The notes below the pieces were generated by a model, which saw only the letters and a list, made by a program, of their open reading frames with translations, had not been told where the DNA came from and did not search any database. From [Phormidium] sp. LEGE 05292 (GTDB lineage Bacteria; Cyanobacteriota; Cyanobacteriia; Cyanobacteriales; Aerosakkonemataceae), in contig NZ_JADEWG010000001.1 in the NCBI RefSeq assembly GCF_015207735.1, positions 1 to 64,000 of the forward strand: a stretch of 64,000 bases of DNA. The letters run 5' to 3'. Shown piece by piece: positions 44,304 to 53,624 of this stretch (the stretch's first letter is position 1; each line of letters opens with the position of its first letter). A program made the translations under genes and the position numbers.

Positions 44304-44334
44304 GATCTCCGACTTTTAGAAGAAGTCGGAGATC
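44304..44334. repeat. Hairpin after the GH57 gene
   Basis: GATCTCCGACTT and AAGTCGGAGATC form a perfect 12-bp stem with a 7-base loop 14 bp past the stop. No T-run follows, so it is a transcript-end stabiliser or dispersed palindrome rather than a classic terminator. Confidence 0.6.
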
Positions 44335-44411
44335 GGGAACTTCAAGGAAGCTAGATGATAGTTTTGGATTATCTCTAAAACTACAGTAGAGCCAACTGGA
44401 GAAAGTATCGA

Positions 44412-45215
44412 ATGCTAAAGTTAAACACCCACAAAATCAGCCCCGAACAAGTAGAAGCTTTTGCGCGAGACGGCGTTATTTGCGTCAAAAATGTTTTGGA
44501 TGACATCTGGGTGGAACGGATGCGAACAGCGGTTGACAAGAATGTATTAATTGCTGGCCCTTTGGAAAAGAAAGGTGTGCCAAGACCAGAAGGCCGTGTA
44601 GAGCATACTAGTAGTTTATGGCTGGTTGATACTGATTTCCGTGCTTTAGCTTTTGAATCTCCTCTGGCAGCCCTTGCTGCTCAAGTTTTGCAATCAGAAA
44701 AACTCAACTTTTTGACTGACGGCTTCTTTGTGAAACAGCCGAAGGCTACTAGCCGTGTTGGTTGGCACAATGACCTACCTTACTGGCCGATACAAGGTTG
44801 GCAGTGTTGTAAAATTTGGTTGGCTTTAGATAAAGCCAACCAAGAAAATGGTCGATTAGAGTACATCAAATCCTCACATTTATGGAACAAAGAGCTCTGT
44901 GAAGGATCGAACCCCTCATGGTTTATGGAGCCAGAACCTCACGAAATTCTCTCCTGGGATATGGAGCCTGGAGATTGCTTGGTTCATCATTTTTTGACTA
45001 TTCATCATTCAGTAACCAATGTATCTTCTAATTCAAGACGTGCAGTGGTAACTAATTGGACAGGCGATGATGTTACTTACTATAATCGCCCCAATGCTTG
45101 GCCTTTTATTAATCTCGATCGAATCGATCTACCAGAATTTAATTCATTTAAAACTAAAAAAGATGGTGAACCGATCGACTGTGATATTTTTCCAAGAGTT
45201 GAACTGCGTCGCTAG
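44412..45215 (+). CDS. Phytanoyl-CoA dioxygenase-like Fe(II)/2-oxoglutarate oxygenase, MysH candidate
   Basis: 267 residues of the PhyH fold. The iron ligands are His119 and Asp121 (GWHNDLPYW) and His198 or His199 (TIHHSV). The 2-oxoglutarate Arg is in NSRRAVVTNW. A PhyH-type oxygenase, MysH, is known to convert mycosporine-like amino acids to palythines and is encoded with mys genes in some cyanobacteria. This gene lies about 1.5 kb before mysA, which makes MysH a reasonable hypothesis, though other PhyH substrates are possible. It sits in a segment bracketed by GH57 3'-end copies and converges with the glycosyltransferase gene. Confidence 0.8.
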   Translation: MLKLNTHKISPEQVEAFARDGVICVKNVLDDIWVERMRTAVDKNVLIAGPLEKKGVPRPEGRVEHTSSLWLVDTDFRALAFESPLAALAAQVLQSEKLNFLTDGFFVKQPKATSRVGWHNDLPYWPIQGWQCCKIWLALDKANQENGRLEYIKSSHLWNKELCEGSNPSWFMEPEPHEILSWDMEPGDCLVHHFLTIHHSVTNVSSNSRRAVVTNWTGDDVTYYNRPNAWPFINLDRIDLPEFNSFKTKKDGEPIDCDIFPRVELRR

Positions 45216-45300
45216 TTAAGCATTTTACAAGTCGTTACAGAAATTAAAACTCGGTTATTGCGAGCATTCGTAGCAAACATTTAGGTATTGCATATACTAC

Positions 45301-46212
45301 TTAGGATGTAATCCTATCAAGTTCATCAAGAACATTGTTATCTATATTAAGGTCAAATTTCCGAGCAAAATGAGCAGATGATGCCAGCAATTTTGGCAAG
45401 TCTTCTATGAGTAATGTCTTGGGATGACAACCTCCACTAGACCAATCAATATAGCGCAAACGATCGTTTTTTAGTTTCAAGTGAGGTGCGTTAGCAAGTA
45501 TAGTCTGAAAATATGATTCGTCTGTGTATTTCAGCGTTTTATAGTACTCGGTTAACACATTTTTATGACTGTGAAAATCGATAATGTACTTAGCAGCTTT
45601 ACTATTGGCACAAAACCATTGACTTCCACTGAAACAAGCAAGTTTTTTGGAAAAAGGAAGGAAAGGTTTTGTTAATAGCGGATGTTCTAAGCATATTTCT
45701 AAATTTAGATGCGTCAAGTATTTTTTGGAAAAATTGAAAGCCAACGACTTTGTACAGTATCGTTGATATGAATTTTTTAGCCATAACATATTAGGTTCTA
45801 AGTCAGACTTATAAATTTCATAAGTAATTTGCTCATATTGAATATAAGCATCATAAGAATTTGTAGTCAAATCGTCTAATATTTGCTTTGCAGTTTTAAT
45901 TGGATAATCTGCGCCACTCAGTAATACAAACCAATCCGGTGCATCTGCTGCCTCGTACATTAGTTTAAGTGCTTGTACTGTAGCTTCTACAAGCGAAAAA
46001 GCTCCCCATTCAGTCTTTACGTGAGGTCGGACAAATAAGACATTTTTTGACAGAGTATCTACAGATAGATCGCATTTAGCAAAATCATGATGACAAACAA
46101 TTAACGGATAATTAAACATCCTATTTAACGTATTTATCAGCCTGTATATTTGTAGAGGTTTATTATGAGTTAGTAAAACAAACCCGATCGAATTTTGAGG
46201 AAAATTAGACAT
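45301..46212 (-). CDS. GT14-like (core-2/I-branching) glycosyltransferase
   Basis: 303 residues, no membrane anchor. The Branch-family landmarks are visible: FVLLTHNKP at the start, FVLLSGADYPIKT, SGSQWFCANSKAAKYI, TDESYFQTIL and LRYIDWSSGGCHPKTL. The family transfers GlcNAc or xylose in eukaryotes; bacterial members mostly decorate polysaccharides or secondary products. Its position between the MysH candidate and mysA suggests it may glycosylate an MAA, as glycosylated MAAs exist in Nostoc; this is speculative. It is encoded on the opposite strand to both neighbours, so it has its own promoter. Confidence 0.85.
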   Translation of the reverse strand: MSNFPQNSIGFVLLTHNKPLQIYRLINTLNRMFNYPLIVCHHDFAKCDLSVDTLSKNVLFVRPHVKTEWGAFSLVEATVQALKLMYEAADAPDWFVLLSGADYPIKTAKQILDDLTTNSYDAYIQYEQITYEIYKSDLEPNMLWLKNSYQRYCTKSLAFNFSKKYLTHLNLEICLEHPLLTKPFLPFSKKLACFSGSQWFCANSKAAKYIIDFHSHKNVLTEYYKTLKYTDESYFQTILANAPHLKLKNDRLRYIDWSSGGCHPKTLLIEDLPKLLASSAHFARKFDLNIDNNVLDELDRITS

Positions 46213-46307
46213 TTATTTTAGTGAACATTCCGCATCACACTGATTTTTTTTAACAAAAAGCTGATTTTATGTCAATAAGCCATATTAATTAAATTAGTTT
46301 TAGATGC

Positions 46308-46411
46308 GGGGAACAGCGATCGCCCGGTTGGGAATTAACCCGAATGCGTCCTTTAATTAGCTTAGCTGAAAAACTCAAAGTTGATATCAATTTTTGGGTA
46401 ACTCAGTTAGT
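46308..46411 (+). pseudogene. Orphan copy of the GH57 gene's 3' end
   Basis: 46328-46409 matches 44203-44284 at 75 of 82 bases, and the frame reads RSPGWELTRMRPLISLAEKL then KVDINFWVTQLV, the C-terminus of the GH57/DUF3536 protein. There is no start codon or upstream gene body. The native stop is lost (TTACTTTAA became TTAGTAACA). Either a remnant of an old tandem duplication or the far border of an inserted segment. Confidence 0.88.
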
Positions 46412-46423
46412 AACAATAGGGGG

Positions 46424-46447
46424 TAAACGACTGAAGTCGTCACAACG
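46424..46447. repeat. ACGACTGAAGTCGT palindrome
   Basis: AACGACTGAAGTCGTCACAAC-like single unit, same family as 40041-40061 and 51600-51622. It lies in the gene-free gap between the GH57-tail remnant and mysA. Confidence 0.65.
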
Positions 46448-46580
46448 AACTTTCATCAGAAACTTAATTGTTATTTATTAACAATAAATTAATTGTTATC
46501 TTGCTTACTAGAAAGTGTAACAGTTTTGAATAGATACAATATGTCTACCTTAACTTAGACAAAAAAATAGGCTTTGTCAA

Positions 46581-46596
46581 TAAGTAACATTACTTA
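46581..46596. promoter_or_regulatory. Palindrome upstream of mysA
   Basis: TAAGTAA-CA-TTACTTA is a perfect inverted repeat about 175 bp before mysA, in the AT-rich DNA that must hold the mys promoter. It could be an operator; no regulator is assigned. The remaining gap to 46768 is AT-rich with an imperfect CAGCAGCAGCTTGTTGCTG hairpin at 46706-46724. Confidence 0.35.
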
Positions 46597-46768
46597 ACAT
46601 ATTATTAATACATACTCATTTAAAGATATATAAAATCCCTCTTAAGGCTATTTAAAAAAGTTATTTTAATGTTATAAAGTAAGAGAAAGCGTCGTTTGAG
46701 AGTGAACAGCAGCAGCTTGTTGCTGTCTTAATTGGCATCGCAAAATCTTTCTTATAAAAATAGCAATC

Positions 46769-48004
46769 ATGAGTATCGTCGAAACCAAACTCGAAGTAAC
46801 TGATAGTGCATTTCATGTGGCAAGTTACGAAAAGATTGAGTACAGTCTCGTTTATGTAAATGGAGTTTTCGATTCACAAAACTCTGAAATTGCAGACAGT
46901 TACCAAAAATTTGGACGTTGCCTAGCAGTTGTAGATGCCAATGTAAATCGATTGGATGGACAAAAAATTCAATCCTATTTCCAACACTACAACATCGATT
47001 TAACTGTATTTTCGCTCTCCATCCCAGAACTAGAAAAAAATCTGATAACGATGGAGAAAATTATCGATGCTTTCGCAGAATTTGGCTTACTGCGTAAAGA
47101 ACCAGTTTTAGTAATTGGTGGTGGTTTAATTACTGATGTTGCAGGTTTAGCTTGTGCGGTTTATCGTCGCAGCAGTAATTATATTCGCATTCCAACTACT
47201 TTGATTGGGTTAATTGATGCGAGTGTAGCGATAAAAGTAGCAGTGAATCATAGGAAACTAAAAAACCGCTTGGGTGCTTACCATGCCTCCCAAAAAGTAA
47301 TCCTGGATTTCTCATTTTTGGAGACTTTGCCAACGGCTCAAGTTCGCAACGGCATGGCAGAATTAGTGAAAATTGCTGTTGTTTCTCAAGCAGAAGTTTT
47401 TGAATTGTTGGAGAAGTATGGCGAAAAATTGTTGCATAGTCATTTCGGCTATCTTGGTGACAATTCCGAACTGCAAGAAATCGGTCAAAAAATTAATCAT
47501 CTGGCAATTAAACAAATGCTGGAATTGGAAGTTTCCAACTTGCATGAGTTAGATTTAGACCGAGTGATTGCTTACGGACATACTTGGAGTCCGACTTTAG
47601 AATTAACGCCTCGCATCCCTTTGTATCACGGTCATGCTGTTAATATTGATATGGCGTTATCGGCAACAATTGCAGCGAATCGGGGTTATATTACGACTGG
47701 GGAACGCGATCGCATTCTCCAACTCATGAGTAGTTTGGGTTTAGCACTGGATCATCCCCTGCTGGAAATCGATCTGTTATGGCGTGCTACTGAGTCTATT
47801 AGTTTAACTAGGGATGGTCAACTACGCGCCGCTATGCCAAAACCGATCGGTACTTGTTTCTTTGTCAACGACTTGACTCGCGAAGAACTAGAAGCAGCAG
47901 TAGCAGATCACAAGCAGATTTGCGCTACTTATCCTCGCGCAGGTGCAGGTGTTGACGCTTATGTGCAAACTGAAGAACCGGAATTGATCGGGAGTCGGGG
48001 ATGA
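46769..48004 (+). CDS. mysA: Demethyl-4-deoxygadusol synthase
   Basis: 411 residues, sugar-phosphate cyclase superfamily (dehydroquinate synthase-like). The NAD-binding motif [12 protein letters not shown], zinc ligands in [17 protein letters not shown] and HGHAVN, and the C-terminal extension with [10 protein letters not shown] are all as in the MysA/DDGS group rather than AroB. It converts sedoheptulose 7-phosphate to demethyl-4-deoxygadusol, the first step of MAA synthesis. Its stop overlaps the mysB start (ATGA), so the two are translationally coupled. Confidence 0.94.
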   Translation: MSIVETKLEVTDSAFHVASYEKIEYSLVYVNGVFDSQNSEIADSYQKFGRCLAVVDANVNRLDGQKIQSYFQHYNIDLTVFSLSIPELEKNLITMEKIIDAFAEFGLLRKEPVLVIGGGLITDVAGLACAVYRRSSNYIRIPTTLIGLIDASVAIKVAVNHRKLKNRLGAYHASQKVILDFSFLETLPTAQVRNGMAELVKIAVVSQAEVFELLEKYGEKLLHSHFGYLGDNSELQEIGQKINHLAIKQMLELEVSNLHELDLDRVIAYGHTWSPTLELTPRIPLYHGHAVNIDMALSATIAANRGYITTGERDRILQLMSSLGLALDHPLLEIDLLWRATESISLTRDGQLRAAMPKPIGTCFFVNDLTREELEAAVADHKQICATYPRAGAGVDAYVQTEEPELIGSRG

Positions 48005-48834
48005 GTGATAGTTTATTGAAAGGCGATCGAGCAAGACCTGTCACACCTTTAGGCATTTTGGTAGAAAAGCTGGAAAAAATCGTCAAAATGGCTGAAACAG
48101 CGACGATTCCCACTGAAATTAACAACGCTCTGCAACAAGCATATCAACTAGCCGCTGGCATCGATCCGTATTTAGAAGAAGTGACGACCCAAGAATCTCC
48201 TGCTTTGGCGCAGTTGGCGAAACAGACACGCGAAGAACCTTGGAGTAAACACTTTAGCGATCGCGCCACTGTGCGACAGTTAGAACAGGAAATGCTTTCG
48301 GGACATATTGAAGGACAAACTTTAAAGATGTTTGTCTATATGACTGGCGCAAAAAACATTTTAGAAATTGGAATGTTTACCGGATATTCGGCGCTAGCAA
48401 TGGCGGAAGCATTACCAGAAAATGGGCGAGTTATTGCTTGTGAAGTTGATGAATATGTAGCTAATTTCGCCAAAAGTTGCTTTCAAGAATCACCTCACGG
48501 CAGTAAAATTTCTGTGGAAGTCGCCCCAGCTTTACAAACTTTGGAAAAATTAGCCGCAGTAGGAGAATCCTTTGATTTGGTGTTTATTGATGCCGATAAA
48601 AAGGAATATGTGGATTATTTCAAACTGCTGCTAGATAAGGGTTTGTTGGCAGAAAATGGGTTTATTTGTGTTGATAATACGTTGCTTCAAGGGGAACCTT
48701 ATTTACCTGCGGAAAAACGTAGTCCTAATGGAGAAGCGATCGCACAATTTAACCACATTGTTGCCCAAGATCCCAGAGTTGAACAAGTTTTGCTACCTTT
48801 GCGAGACGGTTTAACTATTATTAGGCGAGTTTAG
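48001..48834 (+). CDS. mysB: MAA O-methyltransferase
   Basis: 277 residues, class I SAM-dependent O-methyltransferase of the caffeoyl-CoA type. The SAM motif [19 protein letters not shown], metal-site [13 protein letters not shown] and ICVDNTLL motifs are present. It methylates demethyl-4-deoxygadusol to 4-deoxygadusol. The start overlaps mysA by 4 bp. An N-terminal extension of about 70 residues precedes the methyltransferase fold, as in other MysB proteins. Confidence 0.94.
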   Translation: MSDSLLKGDRARPVTPLGILVEKLEKIVKMAETATIPTEINNALQQAYQLAAGIDPYLEEVTTQESPALAQLAKQTREEPWSKHFSDRATVRQLEQEMLSGHIEGQTLKMFVYMTGAKNILEIGMFTGYSALAMAEALPENGRVIACEVDEYVANFAKSCFQESPHGSKISVEVAPALQTLEKLAAVGESFDLVFIDADKKEYVDYFKLLLDKGLLAENGFICVDNTLLQGEPYLPAEKRSPNGEAIAQFNHIVAQDPRVEQVLLPLRDGLTIIRRV

Positions 48835-48862
48835 GGACTGGGGACTGGGTATTGGGGAAAGA

Positions 48863-48937
48863 TCGATCGGGATTTAATGATTTACATGATGCTCAGGATT
48901 AATCAAGAAATCTGGTAAATCCGTAAATCCCGATCGA
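48863..48937. repeat. Inverted repeat between mysB and mysC
   Basis: TCGATCGGGATTTA (48863-48876) and TAAATCCCGATCGA (48924-48937) are perfect 14-bp arms around a 47-base loop. In the transcript this hairpin lies just before mysC and may tune its expression. GGGACTGG repeats precede it at 48834-48850. Confidence 0.6.
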
Positions 48938-48961
48938 GTTTCCCTGCTGTAATATAAATAG

Positions 48962-50320
48962 ATGAGTAATGATATGAAAGAGCGAATTTTTGCGGTGTTG
49001 CAAAATTTAGGGACTTTGGCACTTTTGGCGATCGCATTTCCCTTTAATTTGACTATTGTATTAGCAGCATTATTAGGGAATTTGATTAGTCAACCTTGGC
49101 AAAAGTCAAGAGTGAAAAACCCGAATCCCAAAAATATTATGCTGACTGGTGGGAAGATGACAAAGGCGCTGCAACTGGCGCGATCGTTTCACGCGGCTGG
49201 ACATCGGGTGGTATTAATTGAAACTCATAAATATTGGTTAGTTGGTCATCGTTTTTCTAATGCGGTCGATCGCTTTTATACTATTCCCTCACCGTCAAAA
49301 GATCCAGAAGGTTATACTCAAGCTTTATTAGCGATCGCTAAACAAGAAAATATCGATGTTTATGTTCCAGTTTGTAGTCCGATCCAAAGTTATTATGACT
49401 CTTTAGCTAAACCAATTTTATCAGGTTGTTGTGAAGTTTTTCACTGCGATGCTGATGTGACAAAAATGCTGGATGATAAGTTTGCTTTTGCCGAAAAAGC
49501 GCGATCGTTCGGTTTATCTGTTCCCAAAACTTTTTTGATTACTAACCCAGAAGAAGTGCTAAATTTCGACTTTTCCCAAGAAAAACGAAAGTATATTTTA
49601 AAAAGTATTGCTTACGATTCGGTGCATCGCTTAGACATGACTAAATTCCCAATGGAAACTAGGGAAAAAATGGCGAATCATGTTCGCAGTCTACCAATTA
49701 GTAAAGACAACCCTTGGATTATGCAAGAGTTCATTCCAGGGAAAGAGTATTGCACTCACAGCACAGTAAGAAATGGCGAATTAAGGGTACATTGCTGCTG
49801 CGAATCTTCAGCTTTTCAAGTAAATTATGAAAATGTGGATAATCGGAAAATTTTTGCATGGGTGAGTCATTTTTTCCGGGAATGCAAATTAACAGGACAA
49901 ATTTCCTTTGATTTTATTGAAGCGGAAGATGGAACGGTTTATGCGATCGAATGTAATCCCCGGACTCACTCAGCAATCACCATGTTTTACAATCATCCTA
50001 AATTGGCAGATGCTTATTTAAATGATGAGTCAGATTCCGATTATCCTTTGCAACCTTTAGCTAATAGTAAACCAACTTATTGGTTGTATCATGAAATTTG
50101 GCGATTGACGGGGGTAAGGTCGATCGCTCAACTAAAAACCAGATTAAACATTATCTTACGTGGTAAAGATGCCATCTTTCAATTTAACGACCCCCTACCA
50201 TTTTTCATGGTACCTCATTGGCAAATCACCTTATTATTGCTGAAAAACTTGCAAAAACTTAAAGGTTGGATCAGGATAGATTTTAACATTGGTAAACTCG
50301 TTGAAATCGGTGGAGACTAA
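48962..50320 (+). CDS. mysC: ATP-grasp mycosporine-glycine synthase
   Basis: 452 residues. An N-terminal hydrophobic segment (about 14-36) precedes an ATP-grasp fold: MLTGGKMTKALQLARSFHAA, KSIAYDSVHRLD, WIMQEFIPGKEYCTHS, and metal ligands in SFDFIEAEDG and AIECNPRTHSA. It ligates glycine to 4-deoxygadusol to give mycosporine-glycine. It is 127 bp after mysB in the same direction. The length and the hydrophobic N-terminus agree with other MysC proteins. Confidence 0.93.
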   Translation: MSNDMKERIFAVLQNLGTLALLAIAFPFNLTIVLAALLGNLISQPWQKSRVKNPNPKNIMLTGGKMTKALQLARSFHAAGHRVVLIETHKYWLVGHRFSNAVDRFYTIPSPSKDPEGYTQALLAIAKQENIDVYVPVCSPIQSYYDSLAKPILSGCCEVFHCDADVTKMLDDKFAFAEKARSFGLSVPKTFLITNPEEVLNFDFSQEKRKYILKSIAYDSVHRLDMTKFPMETREKMANHVRSLPISKDNPWIMQEFIPGKEYCTHSTVRNGELRVHCCCESSAFQVNYENVDNRKIFAWVSHFFRECKLTGQISFDFIEAEDGTVYAIECNPRTHSAITMFYNHPKLADAYLNDESDSDYPLQPLANSKPTYWLYHEIWRLTGVRSIAQLKTRLNIILRGKDAIFQFNDPLPFFMVPHWQITLLLLKNLQKLKGWIRIDFNIGKLVEIGGD

Positions 50321-50363
50321 ACTCAGATATTGCTCCAGTAAGGAGGTAGAACCTCCCAAAACC

Positions 50364-50392
50364 TCGTTCCCAGGTTCAACCTGGGAACGAGA
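50364..50392. repeat. CTCGTTCCCAGG palindrome
   Basis: CTCGTTCCCAGG-TTCAA-CCTGGGAACGAG is a perfect 12-bp hairpin between the convergent mysC and mysD, placed to act as a bidirectional transcript end. It belongs to a widespread cyanobacterial palindrome family. Confidence 0.75.
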
Positions 50393-50435
50393 AATAGAGG
50401 CTCCGCTCAGGAGTTCAAGATCTCAGTAAAGGTAC

Positions 50436-50480
50436 GTTGTTGCGCTTTATCACTAAAGTTTATCGCTGAAGCGCAACAAC
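50436..50480. repeat. GTTGTTGCGCTT inverted repeat
   Basis: GTTGTTGCGCTT and AAGCGCAACAAC arms enclose a 21-base loop, ending 6 bp from the mysD stop. A single arm recurs at 63770-63781. Confidence 0.7.
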
Positions 50481-50485
50481 TTACT

Positions 50486-51499
50486 TTATGTTTCATCGAT
50501 CGCTGTTTTTAATAACTCCTTTACAGGAATTCCTGCTGCTTTTGCCATACAGGGAATCACACTTTTAGTAGCAAAAGAACAATACAAACCAGCTTCTAAA
50601 AACCAAGGTTCTCCATTTGGATCGATGCGAAAATCAAATAAACTATAGTGACGACAACCTAAAGCTTGATGACACTTTTTAGCTACTTGTTGAACTTTTT
50701 CGGTGAGGGGATCGTTAGGGTCTACAATCCAAGATTTGATGTTATCTTTAGCAGCAAAAAGCAAGTTGCCATCATCTGTTAGTTGGAGTTTATCGGCATG
50801 GTTGCGAATGGGTTTTTTCTCAGAGTCTACCAGATACTCTTCCAAGGGTAAACCTACTAGTTCCCCATCTTTAACAATGATGCCACATCTGACTTCTCGA
50901 CCAAGTTCGATGAATTCTTCAACTATGACTTCCGAATCATATTCAAATGCTTTTTTCAAGGCAGCATCATATTCACTAACATCTTTAACTAATACTACCC
51001 CTAAAGAATTGTCAGAAGTTGTAGGTTTAACGACTGCTGGAGGTAGAATTGTGGGAACATCTCCTTGGCGAAGCAGTTCTCCACGAGGTACTTTTACTCC
51101 TGCTGCGGCGACAATTGCTTTGGTTCTTGCTTTGTGGGCTGCGATCGCCATAACATCAGGAGTATTCCCAATGTAAGGAATTTTCAGCAAGTCGAATAAA
51201 CCTCGGTAATAAGTCATTCCCGGAAGACAAAACATTTGTGGTAAAACCAGGTGAATGTTTTGCGCTGTGATAAATTCGATCGCCTCAAACAAAGTCATCG
51301 GTTTGGCGACAGCGATATCTTCTAAACTGAGAGAAGCAGGAAATCGCCAATTGCGATCGGGTGTAATATATGCAATTAGAAAGTCATAGCATGGATCTGC
51401 TGTTGCTGTGAGACAATCTTGAGCATAAAGGCGGGACAAATCACAGTAAAAATCATTTTCAGCAGACCCAACTAAATGAAGAATACGCAGCGATCGCAT
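50486..51499 (-). CDS. mysD: D-Ala-D-Ala ligase-like MAA synthase
   Basis: 337 residues, ATP-grasp of the D-Ala-D-Ala ligase group. The N-terminal LRILHLVGSAENDFYCDL, PYIGNTPDVMAIAAHKARTK, SDNSLGVVLVK, VIVEEFIELGREVRCG and the C-terminal DFRIDPNGEPWFLEAG are the MysD/DdlB signature. It condenses a second amino acid (Ser, Thr or others) with mycosporine-glycine to give shinorine, porphyra-334 and similar imines. Unusually it faces mysABC, so it needs its own promoter and could be expressed separately, changing the ratio of mono- to di-substituted MAAs. Confidence 0.92.
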   Translation of the reverse strand: MRSLRILHLVGSAENDFYCDLSRLYAQDCLTATADPCYDFLIAYITPDRNWRFPASLSLEDIAVAKPMTLFEAIEFITAQNIHLVLPQMFCLPGMTYYRGLFDLLKIPYIGNTPDVMAIAAHKARTKAIVAAAGVKVPRGELLRQGDVPTILPPAVVKPTTSDNSLGVVLVKDVSEYDAALKKAFEYDSEVIVEEFIELGREVRCGIIVKDGELVGLPLEEYLVDSEKKPIRNHADKLQLTDDGNLLFAAKDNIKSWIVDPNDPLTEKVQQVAKKCHQALGCRHYSLFDFRIDPNGEPWFLEAGLYCSFATKSVIPCMAKAAGIPVKELLKTAIDET

Positions 51500-51545
51500 G
51501 ACTCATTTTTTATATGATATTACAATTATATTTTAATAGTTCTAT

Positions 51546-51598
51546 CAGTCAACAGTTAACTTTTTAGACCATAATTGATAGCTGATAACTGTTGACTG
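51546..51598. repeat. CAGTCAACAGTTA inverted repeat
   Basis: Perfect 13-bp arms at 51546-51558 and 51586-51598 in the mysD upstream region; an ACGACTGAAGTCG unit follows directly at 51600-51622. Both are dispersed-repeat families. Confidence 0.7.
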
Positions 51599-51626
51599 TA
51601 AACGACTGAAGTCGGCACAACCTACC

Positions 51627-52067
51627 TTAAAAAGAGTAAACTCTTCCAGTTTCATCAATATAAACTGACCTGTCTTCGTCTGCGGGATTAGTTGCTAAAC
51701 GAATGCGAACAAAGAGTTGATTTTGTTGAGGGTCAGTACTGTAGTCAAATGCCAATATTTGTGGAGAATAAATATTAACATTAACAATATCTTGAACTTG
51801 ATTAATGCTTCCTGCTGTAAAACTACTTGTGCCGTTTGGAGGCAAATTTCCCGCTGCACTACGACCTAAACTATAATTAACAGGAAAACCAGATTGATTC
51901 AAAATAGTGATTTTAATCGGTTGTTTTGGGTCAATCTGTGCTTGAGGTTGCCAGAAACCTGTCGAAAAAGTGTTTGCACCTGTTTTAGGTTGAGAAAAAA
52001 CAGCATTAGGAATTGTTACACTGATGCTGGTAAGTAGTACCAAAGCAGTTAAAAATCTTATTTTCAT
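51627..52067 (-). CDS. Exported hypothetical protein
   Basis: 146 residues with a clear Sec signal peptide (MKIRFLTALVLLTSISVTI, cleavage near AVFSQ). The mature domain is about 120 residues, beta-rich, with KITILNQSGFPVNYSLG and SVYIDETGRVY, and no cysteine pair. It looks like a small periplasmic or extracellular beta-sandwich. I do not recognise a named family. It is probably transcribed alone, on the same strand as miaB and mysD. Confidence 0.7.
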   Translation of the reverse strand: MKIRFLTALVLLTSISVTIPNAVFSQPKTGANTFSTGFWQPQAQIDPKQPIKITILNQSGFPVNYSLGRSAAGNLPPNGTSSFTAGSINQVQDIVNVNIYSPQILAFDYSTDPQQNQLFVRIRLATNPADEDRSVYIDETGRVYSF

Positions 52068-52202
52068 CTTTACCTTTCTTTACCAATTGTGCTTAATATT
52101 TAAATTTTGGTAGTTCATTTTAATAGTATGCTTACTGTGAAGAATTTTTGTTTTTTATACTAAAAATTTTTAGATTTGGGAATTGATAATCGCAGATAAA
52201 AC

Positions 52203-52232
52203 TGTAGAGACGTTGTATACAACGTCTCTACA
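52203..52232. repeat. TGTAGAGACGTTG palindrome, copy 1
   Basis: A perfect 30-base palindrome (TGTAGAGACGTTGTA and its complement) 19 bp past the miaB stop. Copy 2 is inside a kinase gene at 58023-58058. Confidence 0.8.
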
Positions 52233-52250
52233 AAACTAATCAGGTAATTT

Positions 52251-53624
52251 TCAGACTGTTAAGCATTCAACGGGAGAGGGTTGAAAAATTCTTTCTCCAG
52301 TTAAACTAAAGGCGCGGACTTCGGTAATTTTGACTTTGACTATTTGACCTTTTAATTCGCTGATATTGCCAGGGAAAAAGGTCAAACGATTTCCGCGAGT
52401 TCTTCCCATTACTTGAGTTAAATCTTTGGGATTTTGGTCTTCGACTAAGACTTCTTCGATGCGGTTTTGGTAGCGTTGCGATCGCTCAAATGCTTTAATA
52501 GAAACCAAGTGATTTAAACGTTGCAATCTATCCGCTTTCACCTCTTCCGAAAGTTGATTTGACCACACAGCCGCAGGCGTACCCGGACGCGGAGAATAAG
52601 CAGCAGTATTTAATAAATCAAAACCAATCTCTTCTACTAATTTCAACGTATTTTCAAACTGTGCTTCCGTTTCCCCAGGAAAACCGACAATCGCATCCGC
52701 ACTAATCGCCGCATCTGGCATATAACTCCGAATTGTATTAATAATTCGGCGGTATTTTTCCTGAGTATAACCCCTAGCCATTGCCTTGAGAATTTCGTTA
52801 TCTCCTGATTGAAAAGGAATGTGGAAATGTTCGCAAACTTTTGGCAATTCCGCACAAGCTTTGATCAATCTTTCGGTAAAATAACGAGGGTGAGAAGTAG
52901 CAAAACGAATCCGTTCAATACCAGGAACATCATGAATAAAATACAGCAAATCTGTTAGTGTGTGTTTGTGTCTTCCTTCCGGTGTCACTCCTGGTAAATC
53001 TCGACCGTAAGCATCGATATTTTGACCGAGTAAAGTTATCTCTGTATAACCCTGACTTGCTAACTCTTCAACTTCCCGACGAATCGCTTCAGGAGTGCGA
53101 GATTGTTCCACACCTCGCACATTGGGAACAACACAATAAGTGCAACGTTCATTGCAACCATAAATCACATTCACCCAAGCAGTAACAGCACTATCACGCC
53201 GAGGCTTGGTGATATCTTCCATAATATGAACAGCTTCGGTAGCAACTACTTGATTGCCATTAAAAACTTGTTCCAATAAATCTTCTAAACGGTTAGCGTG
53301 TTGCGGCCCCATTACTAAGTCTAATTCAGGCACGCGCCGCAGTAAAGCTTCACCTTCTTGTTGCGCCACACAACCTGCAACAATTAATGTTAAATCCGGT
53401 TGTTCTAGTTTGCGTTTCGCCTGTCTTCCCAGATAAGAATAAACTTTTTGTTCGGCATTATCCCGAATTGTACAGGTATTGTAGAGAATCAGACTAGCAT
53501 CATTAGGATCTTCCGACCACTCAAAACCCATATCTTCCAAGATACCAGCCATGCGTTCCGAGTCGGCTTTATTCATCTGACAGCCGAAGGTGGTAATGTG
53601 ATAGCGACGGGGAGTAGTGGTCAT
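52251..53624 (-). CDS. miaB: tRNA-2-methylthio-N6-dimethylallyladenosine synthase
   Basis: 457 residues, radical SAM methylthiotransferase. The N-terminal UPF0004 domain has its three auxiliary-cluster cysteines ([25 protein letters not shown]). The radical SAM motif is [13 protein letters not shown], and a C-terminal TRAM domain follows (about 385-450). It adds a methylthio group to i6A37 of tRNAs that read UNN codons. Single gene between the small exported protein and the retropepsin-like gene. Confidence 0.95.
   Translation of the reverse strand: MTTTPRRYHITTFGCQMNKADSERMAGILEDMGFEWSEDPNDASLILYNTCTIRDNAEQKVYSYLGRQAKRKLEQPDLTLIVAGCVAQQEGEALLRRVPELDLVMGPQHANRLEDLLEQVFNGNQVVATEAVHIMEDITKPRRDSAVTAWVNVIYGCNERCTYCVVPNVRGVEQSRTPEAIRREVEELASQGYTEITLLGQNIDAYGRDLPGVTPEGRHKHTLTDLLYFIHDVPGIERIRFATSHPRYFTERLIKACAELPKVCEHFHIPFQSGDNEILKAMARGYTQEKYRRIINTIRSYMPDAAISADAIVGFPGETEAQFENTLKLVEEIGFDLLNTAAYSPRPGTPAAVWSNQLSEEVKADRLQRLNHLVSIKAFERSQRYQNRIEEVLVEDQNPKDLTQVMGRTRGNRLTFFPGNISELKGQIVKVKITEVRAFSLTGERIFQPSPVECLTV

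Noticed and set aside
46769-48004. Dehydroquinate synthase (AroB)
   Set aside because: The length, the C-terminal part and linkage to mysB, mysC and mysD fit demethyl-4-deoxygadusol synthase better.
50703-51176. 157-residue plus-strand ORF opposite mysD
   Set aside because: Antisense shadow of a well-supported gene; Ser/Thr-rich translation without domain features.
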